A stretch of 47,066 nucleotides of DNA from Lachnospiraceae bacterium (GCA_017552715.1 JAFZOW010000070.1:1-47066); one strand, 5' to 3'; positions 7,953-17,684 are shown, numbered from the stretch's first letter. The notes: generated from the letters alone by a model not told the origin. Program-made: numbers and translations.

Positions 7953-9010
7953 AGATCGCCATTCGTGCGGACGGAAATAAAAATATAGCCATCGGTCACC
8001 TGCGCCGCTGCATGACCATAGCCCATGAGCTGGAGCGGCGGGGAGCGGAGCTGCTCTTTATCCTGGCGGATGAAGAGAGCGGGGAGATATTCCAAAAGCT
8101 CTGCGAAATGGAAGGAACGGAGGCGCACAGTCTTCTTCTGGGAAATGCACCGGATGCGGGGCTTAAGGAACTGCCGGCCCTGCTCGCGGCTGTAAAGGAG
8201 CAGAAGGTCGACCTTCTGCTGGCGGATTCCTATGCCTTCGGCTTGGATTATTATACGGAATTACGCAGGATACTTCCGGAAAGTGTGAAGCTGGCCTGCA
8301 TCGATGACCTGCATGCCTTTGATCCGCCGGTGGACCTGCTGATCAATTATGACGTGAATATTCCGAAGGATTTTTACAGTGCGGGAACTCAGCTGCTGGG
8401 GGCTTCCTATGCACCGCTGCGGCGTCAGTTTTCGGAAAGCGGCTTCGTTATCCGCGAGAAGGCCCGGCGTTTTTTCCTGACCAGCGGCGGTACGGATCCC
8501 TATCGGGTGCTGGGTAAGATATTGGACAGTATCTGTTCGATATACGCGGAGGATCCGAAGGCGGATCACTTTATCTGTGATGTGGTGATCGGGCCGCTTT
8601 TTGATGAGGCATATAAGCGGGAGCTCAGGGCTTTTGCGGAAAAAAATAACGACATCTTCCTTCATGAAAATGTTTCGGATATGGCGTCCCTGATGAAAAA
8701 CTGTGATGTCGCGGTTTCGGCCGGCGGTACCACGGTCTTTGAACTCTGTGCCATAGGTGTTCCCTCCATCGTTTTCTCCATGGCGGATAACCAGATCGAT
8801 TTTGCCCATGCTTTCCATAAAGCCGGCGGTGTCTGGTATATCGGGGACGCCAGAAAGGATCCCGGACTGGCGGGGCGCATCATTTCCCAGGGCAGGATGG
8901 CTGTATACGATACCAATATGCGCCGTGAGATGAGCAGCAGAGCCCATGCCCTTGTGGACGGGAAAGGGGCGGAACGTATCGCCGAGACCATATTGGAGCT
9001 GATATGCTGA
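7949..9010 (+). CDS. pseG: UDP-2,4-diacetamido-2,4,6-trideoxy-altropyranose hydrolase (PseG)
   Basis: 353 residues, GT-B (MurG-like) fold. PseG cleaves UDP from the altrose intermediate to release the substrate of PseI. The N terminus IRADGNKNIAIGHLRRC carries the conserved GH-x-x-R motif with the catalytic His, and the C-terminal half has SAGGTTVFELCAIGVPSI, the nucleotide-binding loop of this fold. ATGA overlap with pseI and GAGGA 8 nt upstream. The earlier enzymes PseB, PseC and PseH are not in this window. Confidence 0.9.
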   Translation: MKIAIRADGNKNIAIGHLRRCMTIAHELERRGAELLFILADEESGEIFQKLCEMEGTEAHSLLLGNAPDAGLKELPALLAAVKEQKVDLLLADSYAFGLDYYTELRRILPESVKLACIDDLHAFDPPVDLLINYDVNIPKDFYSAGTQLLGASYAPLRRQFSESGFVIREKARRFFLTSGGTDPYRVLGKILDSICSIYAEDPKADHFICDVVIGPLFDEAYKRELRAFAEKNNDIFLHENVSDMASLMKNCDVAVSAGGTTVFELCAIGVPSIVFSMADNQIDFAHAFHKAGGVWYIGDARKDPGLAGRIISQGRMAVYDTNMRREMSSRAHALVDGKGAERIAETILELIC

Positions 9011-10083
9011 AGCTTTCCGTTATTGTACCTGTCTATAACATGGCTGAGGGAGGGAAGCTGGAGTTCTGCATCGACAGTCTGCTGGCCCAGACCCTTGATC
9101 CCGAAGAATACGAGATCATAGCCGTGGACGATCATTCCACGGATGATTCCCTGAAGATATTGAAGAAATATGAAAGTGACCGGCCCGGGCACTTTTTTGC
9201 CGTTGCTTCCGACCGTAACCGTCATCAGGGCGGAGCAAAAAACCGGGGGCTGGCCATGGCCCGGGGAGAATGGATCGGCTTTATCGATGCCGACGACTGG
9301 GTGACGCCGGATTACTATGAGCGTCTTCTTTCCGCTGCCGAGTCCGCGGGGGCGGATATGGCGGGCTGCGATTACTGCTTTACAAAGGAGCATGGCTTTG
9401 AGCCCGGGGAGCGTATACCCAATAACCGCCCGGAGCAGGCCGGGGTTCTGGATGATGAGAAAAAACGCCTGCTGCTGCTGGAACCCGGCAGTCTGGTGGT
9501 GAAGATCTACAGAAGGGAACTGATCCTGGGACTCTACAAGCCCGGCAGCAGTGAAAGGGTAGACATCTTTCCGGAAGATATCTTTTACGAAGACAACGCC
9601 GTAGCAGGGAGCTGGATGCTCAGGGCTACCTGTTTTGCTTATATCCCCGAGGCCCTGTATTTTTATTATCAGCACGACACCTCCACCGTACACAGCGTGA
9701 ACATGAAGAATCTGGAGGACAGGAAGAAATCGGCCTATCTTATGCTGGGGGCCGCCAGGGAGGAAGGCTGGTACGGAGACTATACACCGGAACTGGAATA
9801 CCGCTTCAGTGTGCTCTTTTATAAAAACACGCTGTTTTCGGCGCTTCAGGCAAAGCCCCATCCCGCGGGAGTGTACGGCTTTACGAAAGCTTTGGCCCGG
9901 CGGATGCGGGATGTGTTCCCTGACTTCCAGGATAACCCCTATTATGTCGAAAAGGTTCATCCGGAGGAAAAGAAGCTCATAGGTATGCAGCAGCGTTCAC
10001 AGCTTCTGTTTTATCTCTATTACCGGCTTTTGTGGTTCTATCGTGACGTTATCCGGGGAAAGAAAAAAGCTTCCGACAGCTGA
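9004..10083 (+). CDS. Family 2 glycosyltransferase
   Basis: 359 residues with a GT-A fold: LSVIVPVYN (3-11), DDHSTDDS (about 39-46), QGGAKNRGLAMARGEW and the metal-binding DADDW (about 95). The C-terminal ~150 residues have an amphipathic, aromatic-rich region that may sit at the membrane. It overlaps pseG by 7 nt, with GGAG upstream. It most likely adds a hexose or related sugar during assembly of a pseudaminate-containing glycan; donor and acceptor cannot be told from sequence. Confidence 0.88.
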   Translation: MLKLSVIVPVYNMAEGGKLEFCIDSLLAQTLDPEEYEIIAVDDHSTDDSLKILKKYESDRPGHFFAVASDRNRHQGGAKNRGLAMARGEWIGFIDADDWVTPDYYERLLSAAESAGADMAGCDYCFTKEHGFEPGERIPNNRPEQAGVLDDEKKRLLLLEPGSLVVKIYRRELILGLYKPGSSERVDIFPEDIFYEDNAVAGSWMLRATCFAYIPEALYFYYQHDTSTVHSVNMKNLEDRKKSAYLMLGAAREEGWYGDYTPELEYRFSVLFYKNTLFSALQAKPHPAGVYGFTKALARRMRDVFPDFQDNPYYVEKVHPEEKKLIGMQQRSQLLFYLYYRLLWFYRDVIRGKKKASDS

Positions 10084-10091
10084 AGGATCCG

Positions 10092-11171
10092 ATGATGAAA
10101 GACCGTATTTATGTATGTCACACGTTTTATCATGTATATATCGCCTGCCTGAAGGAGTTTTATGCAGCCGACGGCAAAGGGGCTTCCCTTGTGCTCTCGA
10201 AGATGAGCAACCGCTTCGGAACGCTGAAGGAACGGGCCGAACGGAGCGGTATTTTTGAGGCGGTCTACGAATATGATGAGAAGCCGGCGCAGTTCTTTCC
10301 TGAGCTGGCTCCTTTAAAGGAGGATGCGGGAAATATCGTCCTGAACATGTTCAAACGCATACGCTTCTGCAAGGCTCTGGCAAAGCGGCAGGAAAAGTAT
10401 GTTCCCGTGGATTTCCGGGAATACGGAGCGGTATACGTCTTCTGCGATTCCGATCCCATCGGATATTATCTGGACTGGAAAAAGATCCCCTACCATGCGC
10501 TGGAGGACGGGCTGGACTGTATCAAGAATTATGACACGGCCCGCTACGACAACCGGGGGCATTTCGGCATCAAGGCCTTTATGTCTTCCCTGGGCCTGAT
10601 CCATATACAGAACGGTTATGCAAAGTACTGCATCGATATGGAGGTCAATGATATCTCCGTATTGCAGTACCCCTGTAAAAAGTATGTGGAGCTGCCGCGA
10701 AAAAAGCTCACGGAGCATCTTACTGCGGCAGAGAAGGAACTGCTGCTGGCGCTTTTTGTGGAGGATCTGCCGGCCCTTAAGAGTGTGCTGGGAAAGGGAA
10801 ATGAGGATGCCCCTCCCACTCTGCTGGTACTGACGGGACCCTTATGCGATGCGGATACCCGAAAGCGTATCTTCCGGGATATCGTGGATCGTTATGATGT
10901 GATCGACGGCCGGAAGGCTTCCGTTATCATTAAGCAGCATCCCCGGGATCTGGTGGATTATCATGAGGTGCTGCCTGAGGCACTGATCCTGGATGCCGGC
11001 TTCCCCATGGAGATGTTCAATTTCCTGGAGGATATATGTTTTGACCGCCTGGTGGGGGTTTATACCGAAATGGAAGCCATCGCTTTTGCGAAGGAGAAGA
11101 TCCGCCTGGGTCACGATTTCATGGATGTCTACGAGGATCCGGAAAAACACCGCTTTAACGAGGCGATCTGA
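10092..11171 (+). CDS. GT52-like glycosyltransferase, candidate nonulosonic acid transferase
   Basis: 359 residues. The N terminus RIYVCHTFYHVYIA and the C-terminal segments ASVIIKQHPRD, ALILDAGFPMEMFNFL and GVYTEMEAIAF resemble the GT52 / LOS sialyltransferase and polysialyltransferase group, where an HP motif binds the CMP-sugar donor. It is the last gene of the pse operon (8 bp after the GT2 gene, AAGGA site), so a CMP-pseudaminic acid transferase is the natural hypothesis. Two ATGs (10092, 10095) are equivalent. Family call is moderate because similarity was judged by eye. Confidence 0.65.
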   Translation: MMKDRIYVCHTFYHVYIACLKEFYAADGKGASLVLSKMSNRFGTLKERAERSGIFEAVYEYDEKPAQFFPELAPLKEDAGNIVLNMFKRIRFCKALAKRQEKYVPVDFREYGAVYVFCDSDPIGYYLDWKKIPYHALEDGLDCIKNYDTARYDNRGHFGIKAFMSSLGLIHIQNGYAKYCIDMEVNDISVLQYPCKKYVELPRKKLTEHLTAAEKELLLALFVEDLPALKSVLGKGNEDAPPTLLVLTGPLCDADTRKRIFRDIVDRYDVIDGRKASVIIKQHPRDLVDYHEVLPEALILDAGFPMEMFNFLEDICFDRLVGVYTEMEAIAFAKEKIRLGHDFMDVYEDPEKHRFNEAI

Positions 11172-11195
11172 CAGCTGCCGGCTTCCTTCCGCTCA

Positions 11196-11224
11196 TTGAC
11201 CCTTACGGCGCTTCATGCTATAAT
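11196..11224 (+). promoter_or_regulatory. Strong sigma-A promoter for the HD-domain operon
   Basis: TTGACC (11196-11201), 17-bp spacer, TATAAT (11219-11224). Predicted transcription start near 11231, giving a ~28-nt leader before the ATG at 11259 that contains AAAGGTGGG. This separates the pse operon from the HD-NUDIX-GH2-GH36 run. Confidence 0.8.
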
Positions 11225-11258
11225 AACATCAAAGATTTTTTTGAAAAGGTGGGTTACG

Positions 11259-12395
11259 ATGATCTTTGTTGCTACGGATGAACTGAAGAGCGGAATGCGG
11301 CTGGCCAAGCCCATATTCAACCGGCAGGGCGTAATGCTTTACGAACGGGACTCCCGTCTTACGGCGCAGGGGATCAATTCCGTGCGGAATTTCGGCCTGA
11401 TCGGGGTTTATATCCTGGAGCCGGCGGAACCCCTTCCTCCCATGACGGAGGAGGACCGCGAATTTGAACGTTTTCAGACCATGTCGGTCTTTACCCTGCA
11501 GGAGATACTGCAGGATATCCGTGACGGCGCCCAGCCTGCGAAGCTGGAGAGCCTTACGGCCGAGATCACCCGCCGTTTCGGGCGGAATAAGGATAAATTC
11601 ACCTTTACCCAGAATCTGCGCAGTGCCGAGGATAATGTTTTCAAGCATTCCCTGAATGTGGCCATACTGGCGGCCGCCATTTACGGCAAACTGGCCCATA
11701 ACCCCGAAATGCAGCGCTGCTGTGTGATCGCCGGCCTGCTCCATGATATCGGTTCCATGGATATCCCGGGGCCCATCATGCGCAAGAAGGATTCGGAGCT
11801 TACCGATGAGGACCGGGAGCTGATCGACCGCTGCAGGGAAGAGGGTTATCGCCTGCTGCGCGAAAACTGTGATCTGGACAGCGAAGTGATGAAGAATATC
11901 TCTTTCCTTCTGCGCGACTTGAAAGAGCTGCGTCTGGGGCAGAAGAGAGAAGTGAAACAGCCCGATTTTCAGCTGGAGACCCTGAAGGTGGCTTATCTTT
12001 TCGATACCCTTACCGCCATGAAATACGGTGAGGATCCCCAGAGTGATATAGCTGCCTACAAATATCTCCATCATCCGCGCAACCGCATGAACCAGCAGGT
12101 GGTGCGCGCCCTGACCCAGGCCATCCATATCGTGCCCATGGGCTGCACCGTACAGCTGAGCAACGGGAGCAAGGGCATCGTCCTTACGGAGAACGGTGAT
12201 GATATACTGCGGCCCTTCATCCTTTCCTTCAACGATAACCGCATCTACAATCTGTCGGACGGGAAGGTTTTTGAAGACATGCAGATCAAAGACGTGCTCA
12301 AGACCATGGATAACCGTTATATCATGACCGATAAGTTTGCGGAATATCAGAAGCAGCTTGCGAGCGGAGAAGTCCCTGCGGTACATTTCGGATGA
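11259..12395 (+). CDS. HD-GYP-like protein with degenerate catalytic residues
   Basis: 378 residues starting MIFVATDEL. The N-terminal ~110 residues resemble the DUF3391-type domain that precedes HD-GYP phosphodiesterases; the HD domain follows (FKHSLNVAIL, LLHDIGSMDIPGP), then a C-terminal strand region (VQLSNGSKGIV, LRPFIL) common to this group. Active HD-GYP enzymes need HDIGK, a second His in Ix-x-H and an HHExxDGxGYP loop. Here HDIGK is HDIGS, the second His is Cys (DRCREEG) and the HHE/GYP loop is absent. The protein probably binds rather than hydrolyses c-di-GMP or another ligand. The longer ORF start at 11196 is rejected because it overlaps the promoter. Confidence 0.85.
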   Translation: MIFVATDELKSGMRLAKPIFNRQGVMLYERDSRLTAQGINSVRNFGLIGVYILEPAEPLPPMTEEDREFERFQTMSVFTLQEILQDIRDGAQPAKLESLTAEITRRFGRNKDKFTFTQNLRSAEDNVFKHSLNVAILAAAIYGKLAHNPEMQRCCVIAGLLHDIGSMDIPGPIMRKKDSELTDEDRELIDRCREEGYRLLRENCDLDSEVMKNISFLLRDLKELRLGQKREVKQPDFQLETLKVAYLFDTLTAMKYGEDPQSDIAAYKYLHHPRNRMNQQVVRALTQAIHIVPMGCTVQLSNGSKGIVLTENGDDILRPFILSFNDNRIYNLSDGKVFEDMQIKDVLKTMDNRYIMTDKFAEYQKQLASGEVPAVHFG

Positions 12396-13006
12396 ACATC
12401 AGGTTCCGTTCCATAGAAAATCTGTATGGTAATCCCCATCTGAATTTTTATCACATGGATGCGCTTACGGAAGGCGGGCGCAGCTTTGATTATTATTATG
12501 TCTCGCGTAACGATGCGGAGCATATCAAGGTCCGCACCGGAGAGCTGCGTGCCGAGGGCGTGGTGATATATGCCCTGCTTAAAGACGATCCGGAACGTAT
12601 CCTCCTGATCCGTCAGTACCGCTATCCCGTTGGAGATCATATCTATGAGCTTCCCGCCGGCCTGATCGAAGCCGGAGAGACTGCGGAAGCTGCGGCCATC
12701 AGGGAACTGCGGGAAGAAACGGGTTATCGTTTTGTACCGGTACACGGTGATGAGGCCTTTTCCAGGCCTTTCTATATGGGGGCGGGTTTTACGGATGAAG
12801 CCTGCGTTGCTGTCTTCGGCTGGGTAGAAGGGGATGGCAGTTTAAGGTCACTGGAAGATACGGAATCCATCGAAGTGCTTACGGCAGATAAGGCGGAGCT
12901 GCGGCGTATCCTGCGGGAAGAGCGGGTGAGCCAGCGCATGGCCTATCTGTGCATGAATTTTCTGACAGCTTCGGCCGAAGCGCCTTTTGCGTTCATAGGA
13001 GCTTAA
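12392..13006 (+). CDS. NUDIX hydrolase, ADP-ribose pyrophosphatase-like
   Basis: 204 residues with a complete Nudix box, GLIEAGETAEAAAIRELREETGY (written here in family form G-x5-E-x7-REL-x-EET-G, about residues 88-110), preceded by IRQYRYPVGDHIYELPAG, the hallmark of ADP-ribose and sugar-nucleotide pyrophosphatases. Downstream FYMGAGFTDE fits the ADPRase subgroup. It overlaps the HD gene by an ATGA and precedes the beta-mannosidase by 3 bp. Likely a housekeeping ADP-ribose or nucleotide-sugar cleaning enzyme. Confidence 0.88.
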   Translation: MNIRFRSIENLYGNPHLNFYHMDALTEGGRSFDYYYVSRNDAEHIKVRTGELRAEGVVIYALLKDDPERILLIRQYRYPVGDHIYELPAGLIEAGETAEAAAIRELREETGYRFVPVHGDEAFSRPFYMGAGFTDEACVAVFGWVEGDGSLRSLEDTESIEVLTADKAELRRILREERVSQRMAYLCMNFLTASAEAPFAFIGA

Positions 13007-13009
13007 AAG

Positions 13010-15508
13010 ATGATAACGATAGACTTAAGCAAAGAAAAATGGGAAATGACGGATCTGGAGAGCAGCCGCCGGCTGCCGGCCACGGCACCGGGAAGCGTGC
13101 TGTCCGTTTTATTGGACAACGAAGAGATCGAAGATCCTTATGACGGAGAGAACGAACGGAAGCTGCTTTCCCTTTTTGACAGGGATTACGAGTTTTCCTG
13201 TAACTTTAACCTGCGGGGAGAGTTCCTGCAGGAGGATGAACAGGAGCTGGTCTGCTACGGTCTGGACACCATCGCCGAGATCACACTGAACGGTGAGCGC
13301 GTGGGCCGCTGCAGGAACATGCACCGCACCTATCGTTTTGCGGTAAAAGATAAACTGCACATGGGAGATAACGAACTGACGGTGAAGTTTTTCTCTCCCC
13401 TGCGTTATATACGGGAATACAAAGCCGGTGAGGGCAGGGAGGTACGCTATACACCCGACGGAGCTCTTTTCGGCAGCCATCTGCTGCGTAAGGCCCATTC
13501 CTCCTTTGGCTGGGACTGGGGTCCGCAGCTGCCTGACATGGGCATATTCCGGACGATACGGCTGGAAGCCTACGACAAGGTGCATATCCGTGAGGTCTAT
13601 TTCTTCCAGGAACACATCGACGGCGGAGTGACGCTTTTCGTGGATCCCATCATGGAGTACAGCGATCCCATCCCCGTAGAGGTGATGGTAAGCGTAAGCG
13701 ACGAGGCGCCGGTGACGGTGATGACCCGTATGCCCGATCCCGGCACGGTATGTACCGTGAAGGGAGAAAACGAGATCGGTGTGACCATACACGATCCGAA
13801 GCTCTGGTGGCCCAACGGGATGGGAGACCAGCCGCTGTATGAAGTAAAGGTGGTGCTTAAGAAAGCGGACAAGATCTATGACGAACGCAGCTTCCGCATC
13901 GGACTGCGTACCGTTCAGCTTTCCCGGGAAAAGGACGAATACGGCGAGGAATTCTGTTTTGTGGTGAACGGCCGCAGGATCTTTGCGAAGGGAGCGGATT
14001 ATATCCCGGAAGAGGCGATCTATCCCCGCATCACGGAGGAGAAGCAGCGGAGGCTCATTGCCGATGCAAAGGCGGCTCATTTCAATTTCCTGCGGGTCTG
14101 GGGCGGCGGCTATTATCCCTCGGATGCCTTTTACGACATGTGCGATGAGGCCGGGATCCTGATCTGGCAGGATCTGATGTTTGCCTGCAATATCTATGAG
14201 CTTACCCCCTCTTTCGAAAAGAGCATCCTGGCCGAGACCAGGGACAATGTGGCAAGACTGCGGCATCATGCCTGTCTGGCTTTGTGGTGCGGCAATAACG
14301 AGATCGAAAGCGGCTGGGATCACTGGCCCGGCTTTGCCGATCATTCCCCCCGCCTGCGGGCGGATTATATCAAGATTTTTGAGTACCTCCTTCCCAAAGC
14401 GGTGCGGGAGGCGGACGAGACCACGGAATGGTGGCCTTCCAGTCCTTCCTCGGGAGGCAGCTTTGATGCCCCGGACGATGAAAACCGCGGAGATGCCCAT
14501 TACTGGGAGGTATGGCACGGGAAAAAGCCCTTCACGGAATACCGGAAGCATCATTTCCGTTTCCTCTCGGAATTCGGTTTCCAGTCTTTCCCGGGGCTGA
14601 AGACGGTACGCAGCTTTACCCGGCCGGAGGACCGTAATATCTTTTCCCCCGTGATGGAAAGCCATCAGAAGAATGAACAGGCCAACGGGACCATCATGTA
14701 TTACATCGCGGAAAACTTCCGCTATCCGAAGGATTTTGCCCAGCTGCTTTACGTTTCCCAGGTGCAGCAGGCACTGGCGATGCAGACGGCGGTAGAGCAT
14801 TTCCGCAGGGATTCGGGACGCTGTGCCGGTACGCTTTTCTGGCAGCTGAACGATAACTGGCCCGTGGCCAGCTGGTCGGCGGTGGATTATTACGGCCGCT
14901 GGAAAGCCCTGATGTATGCGGCAAGACGTTTCTATGCCCCCCATCTGTGCAGCCTGCTGGTGGAGGATCAGACGGTCACGGCTTATGTGACGAATGACAG
15001 CTTTGAGCAGCTTCCCATTAAGCTGCAGATGACCCTGGCCACGCTGGACGGCCGTGAGGTGCAGCATCTTACCGAGGAAGGCCGCATTCCTGCCGGCGGT
15101 GTATGGAAGGGCCAGAGCCGGGATTTCAGCCGGCGTCTCGGAGGCGATGATGTACGGCAGTATTACGTTTTTGTGGAATACGAACTGGGCCGGGAAAGCG
15201 GTATCACGGATGCGGTATTTGTTCCCTATAAACATCTGGATCTGAAAAAGCCCGATATCGACCTGAAGGTTTCGGAGTCGGAGGAGGCTTACGAGATCGT
15301 GCTCACGAGCAATGTGTTCACGCCTTTTGTGATGCTGGAGCTGAAGGATGCGGATGTGGTCTTTTCCGATAACTGCTTCTCCCTGCATAAGGGAAAGCCC
15401 CGCCTGATCCGGGCGCTGAAGGCGGATATCCGCGGGAACGCTGAATTTTCGGATGCCGAGAGTTTCAGAGAACAGCTGGAGGTTTATCATCTGTATGGAT
15501 CGTATTAA
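13010..15508 (+). CDS. GH2 beta-mannosidase
   Basis: 832 residues, intracellular (no signal peptide). Family 2 architecture: jelly-roll sugar-binding domain, immunoglobulin-like domain, then a TIM barrel. The acid/base Glu is in LWCGNNE (Glu431) and the nucleophile Glu in LSEFGFQS (Glu521); the intervening LRVWGGGYYPSDAFYD is typical of beta-mannosidases rather than beta-galactosidases. It hydrolyses terminal beta-mannosyl residues from mannan or N-glycan core oligosaccharides. It overlaps the downstream alpha-galactosidase by 14 nt, and the two activities together suit galactomannan oligosaccharides. Confidence 0.92.
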   Translation: MITIDLSKEKWEMTDLESSRRLPATAPGSVLSVLLDNEEIEDPYDGENERKLLSLFDRDYEFSCNFNLRGEFLQEDEQELVCYGLDTIAEITLNGERVGRCRNMHRTYRFAVKDKLHMGDNELTVKFFSPLRYIREYKAGEGREVRYTPDGALFGSHLLRKAHSSFGWDWGPQLPDMGIFRTIRLEAYDKVHIREVYFFQEHIDGGVTLFVDPIMEYSDPIPVEVMVSVSDEAPVTVMTRMPDPGTVCTVKGENEIGVTIHDPKLWWPNGMGDQPLYEVKVVLKKADKIYDERSFRIGLRTVQLSREKDEYGEEFCFVVNGRRIFAKGADYIPEEAIYPRITEEKQRRLIADAKAAHFNFLRVWGGGYYPSDAFYDMCDEAGILIWQDLMFACNIYELTPSFEKSILAETRDNVARLRHHACLALWCGNNEIESGWDHWPGFADHSPRLRADYIKIFEYLLPKAVREADETTEWWPSSPSSGGSFDAPDDENRGDAHYWEVWHGKKPFTEYRKHHFRFLSEFGFQSFPGLKTVRSFTRPEDRNIFSPVMESHQKNEQANGTIMYYIAENFRYPKDFAQLLYVSQVQQALAMQTAVEHFRRDSGRCAGTLFWQLNDNWPVASWSAVDYYGRWKALMYAARRFYAPHLCSLLVEDQTVTAYVTNDSFEQLPIKLQMTLATLDGREVQHLTEEGRIPAGGVWKGQSRDFSRRLGGDDVRQYYVFVEYELGRESGITDAVFVPYKHLDLKKPDIDLKVSESEEAYEIVLTSNVFTPFVMLELKDADVVFSDNCFSLHKGKPRLIRALKADIRGNAEFSDAESFREQLEVYHLYGSY

Positions 15509-17672
15509 GTATATCGAAAAATGGCGGATGTTCAAACTGGATACGCAGCACAGCAGTTATATCTGTGCGCTGGTGGATGAACCCGCTTATCTGGCCCAAA
15601 TATATTACGGGCGTCGCATCTCGGATGACGATGTGCGCAGTCTGGCAAGTATCGGGGACTGGGGCGGAGTGCCCTCTTCCAATCCCCGGGATAAGCTTAC
15701 CTTTACCGACAGTTATCCTTTCGAATATCCGGTCAGCGGCTGCGGGGATTTCCGGGAAACGGCTCTGCGGGTCCGGACGGAGAGCGGGCATGCGGCCTGT
15801 GAGCTTTTTTATTCCGGACACCGCATCGAGGAGGGAAAGCCTTCCCTTGAGGGACTGCCGGCAACTTTCGGGGACAATGCGCAGACCCTTATCATCACGC
15901 TTAAGGATCCCCTTATCGGCCTGGAGGCGGAACTGTATTATTCCGTCTTTGAAGACAGTGATGCCCTGATCCGCAGTGTAAAGCTGGTGAACGGAGGAAA
16001 AGATGCGCTTTATCTGGAGCGTGCCCTTTCGGTGGCTTTTGAGATACGGAGGACGGATGCCGAGCTGCTTACCCTGAACGGAGCCTGGGCCCGGGAGAGG
16101 CATATACAGCGGAATCCCGTGGCATACGGCTATCAGGGAGTTTTTTCCCGCAGGGGAGAAAGTTCCCATCAGCATAATCCTTTTATTGCCGTCCTTTCCG
16201 GGGATTGCCGGCAGGAGCAGGGCGAGGCTTACGGCCTGTCCCTCTGTTATTCCGGGAATTTCCGGGCCGGTGTGTTTAAAGATCCCTTCGAGCGCATCCG
16301 TGTGATGGCGGGGATCGATCCGGAAGATTTCTGCTGGAAGCTGGAGCCCGGTGATCATTTCACCTGCCCCGAGGCAGCGCTGGTATATTCCGCGCAGGGA
16401 CTGGGCGGGATGAGCCGCACATACCACGATCTGTACAGGGATCATCTGATCCGTTCCGCATGGAAGGACAGGCTCAGGCCCATACTGATCAACAACTGGG
16501 AAGCGACTTATTTTGATTTTGATTCCGAAAAGCTTTTGGCCATCGCCAAAGAAGCGGCAAAGAGCGGCATAGAGATGCTGGTGATGGACGACGGCTGGTT
16601 CGGGAACCGTTATGACGATAACAGGGCCCTTGGAGACTGGCAGGTCAATGAAGAAAAGCTAAAGGGCGGCCTGAAAAAGCTTGTGGACGGGGTGAATGCC
16701 CTGGGCCTTAAGTTCGGGATCTGGTTCGAGCCGGAGATGGTCAGCCCCGATTCCGAACTGTACCGTGCCCATCCCGACTGGGCCATTGCCGTGCCCGGCA
16801 GAAAAGCCGGTCTGGGCCGTAACCAGTATGTGCTGGATCTGACCCGGCCCGAGGTATCGGAGCATGTGTTCCGCTGCCTGACGGAGGTGCTGGATTCCGC
16901 CAATATCGAATATGTGAAGTGGGATATGAACCGTCCTCTTTCGGATCTGGGGAGCCTTGAGCTTCCGCCGGAGCGCATGGGCGAGTTCTCCCACCGTTAT
17001 ATGCTGGCTGTGTATGCTCTGCAGGAAAAACTGATAAAGCGTTATCCGGAGCTGCTTCTGGAGAACTGCTCGGGAGGCGGCGGCCGCTTCGATGCCGGCA
17101 TGCTCTACTACAGTCCGCAGATCTGGTGTTCCGACGATACCGATGCCATCGAACGTCTGGCCATACAGGAAGGTACGGCTCTGGTCTACCCTCTCTCCTG
17201 CATGGGAGCCCATGTGAGTGACTGCCCGAACCATATAACGGGACGCAGTACGCCCTTTGAGACAAGAGGGCAGGTGGCGCTGGCTGGGACCTTTGGTTAC
17301 GAACTGGATATCACCCGTATCCCTGCGGAGGACAGGGCCCGTATCCCCGGTCAGGTAGAGCTGTATAAAAAATATCATATGCTCATCGCGCAGGGGGATT
17401 ACTACCGTCTGGAGAGTTATGGCGAAAACGGAGCCGTGGATGCCTGGATGGTGGTGAGCCGGGATAAGAGTGAAGCTCTGGTCAGCTTCCTGCAGGTAAA
17501 GAACGTGCCGAATAAATACTGGATGGGGCTGAAGCTGGCCGGTCTGGATCCGGAGCGGCTGTATCGCTGGGAGGAGGGCGAGGCCCACGGGGACAGCCTG
17601 ATGTATGCCGGCCTTATGATCCATTATATGCCCGGAGATTTCCGTGGTAAACTTATACATCTTACAACTTAG
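15495..17672 (+). CDS. GH36 alpha-galactosidase
   Basis: 725 residues, cytoplasmic. N-terminal beta-supersandwich, central barrel with NNWEATYFDF, MDDGWFG, GIWFEPEM, nucleophile Asp in KWDMNR (Asp477) and acid/base Asp in CSDDTDA (about 547), and a C-terminal beta domain. Cleaves alpha-1,6-galactosyl side chains of raffinose-type sugars or galactomannan. I chose the ATG at 15495, inside the end of the mannosidase gene with GGAGG 12 nt upstream; an ATG at 15528 is possible, and the 15453 start would overlap further without a ribosome site. Co-expression with GH2 points to galactomannan use. No transporter is visible beside it. Confidence 0.92.
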   Translation: MDRIKYIEKWRMFKLDTQHSSYICALVDEPAYLAQIYYGRRISDDDVRSLASIGDWGGVPSSNPRDKLTFTDSYPFEYPVSGCGDFRETALRVRTESGHAACELFYSGHRIEEGKPSLEGLPATFGDNAQTLIITLKDPLIGLEAELYYSVFEDSDALIRSVKLVNGGKDALYLERALSVAFEIRRTDAELLTLNGAWARERHIQRNPVAYGYQGVFSRRGESSHQHNPFIAVLSGDCRQEQGEAYGLSLCYSGNFRAGVFKDPFERIRVMAGIDPEDFCWKLEPGDHFTCPEAALVYSAQGLGGMSRTYHDLYRDHLIRSAWKDRLRPILINNWEATYFDFDSEKLLAIAKEAAKSGIEMLVMDDGWFGNRYDDNRALGDWQVNEEKLKGGLKKLVDGVNALGLKFGIWFEPEMVSPDSELYRAHPDWAIAVPGRKAGLGRNQYVLDLTRPEVSEHVFRCLTEVLDSANIEYVKWDMNRPLSDLGSLELPPERMGEFSHRYMLAVYALQEKLIKRYPELLLENCSGGGGRFDAGMLYYSPQIWCSDDTDAIERLAIQEGTALVYPLSCMGAHVSDCPNHITGRSTPFETRGQVALAGTFGYELDITRIPAEDRARIPGQVELYKKYHMLIAQGDYYRLESYGENGAVDAWMVVSRDKSEALVSFLQVKNVPNKYWMGLKLAGLDPERLYRWEEGEAHGDSLMYAGLMIHYMPGDFRGKLIHLTT

Positions 17673-17684
17673 ACCGCGAGAATG

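Noticed and set aside
13109-15535. 808-codon antisense ORF opposite the beta-mannosidase, and similar long antisense ORFs at 2129-3604, 35421-37643 and 42879-44285
   Set aside because: They mirror strongly coding sense genes with intact motifs, have no ribosome sites and give low-complexity His/Arg/Gln-rich products; they follow from codon bias.
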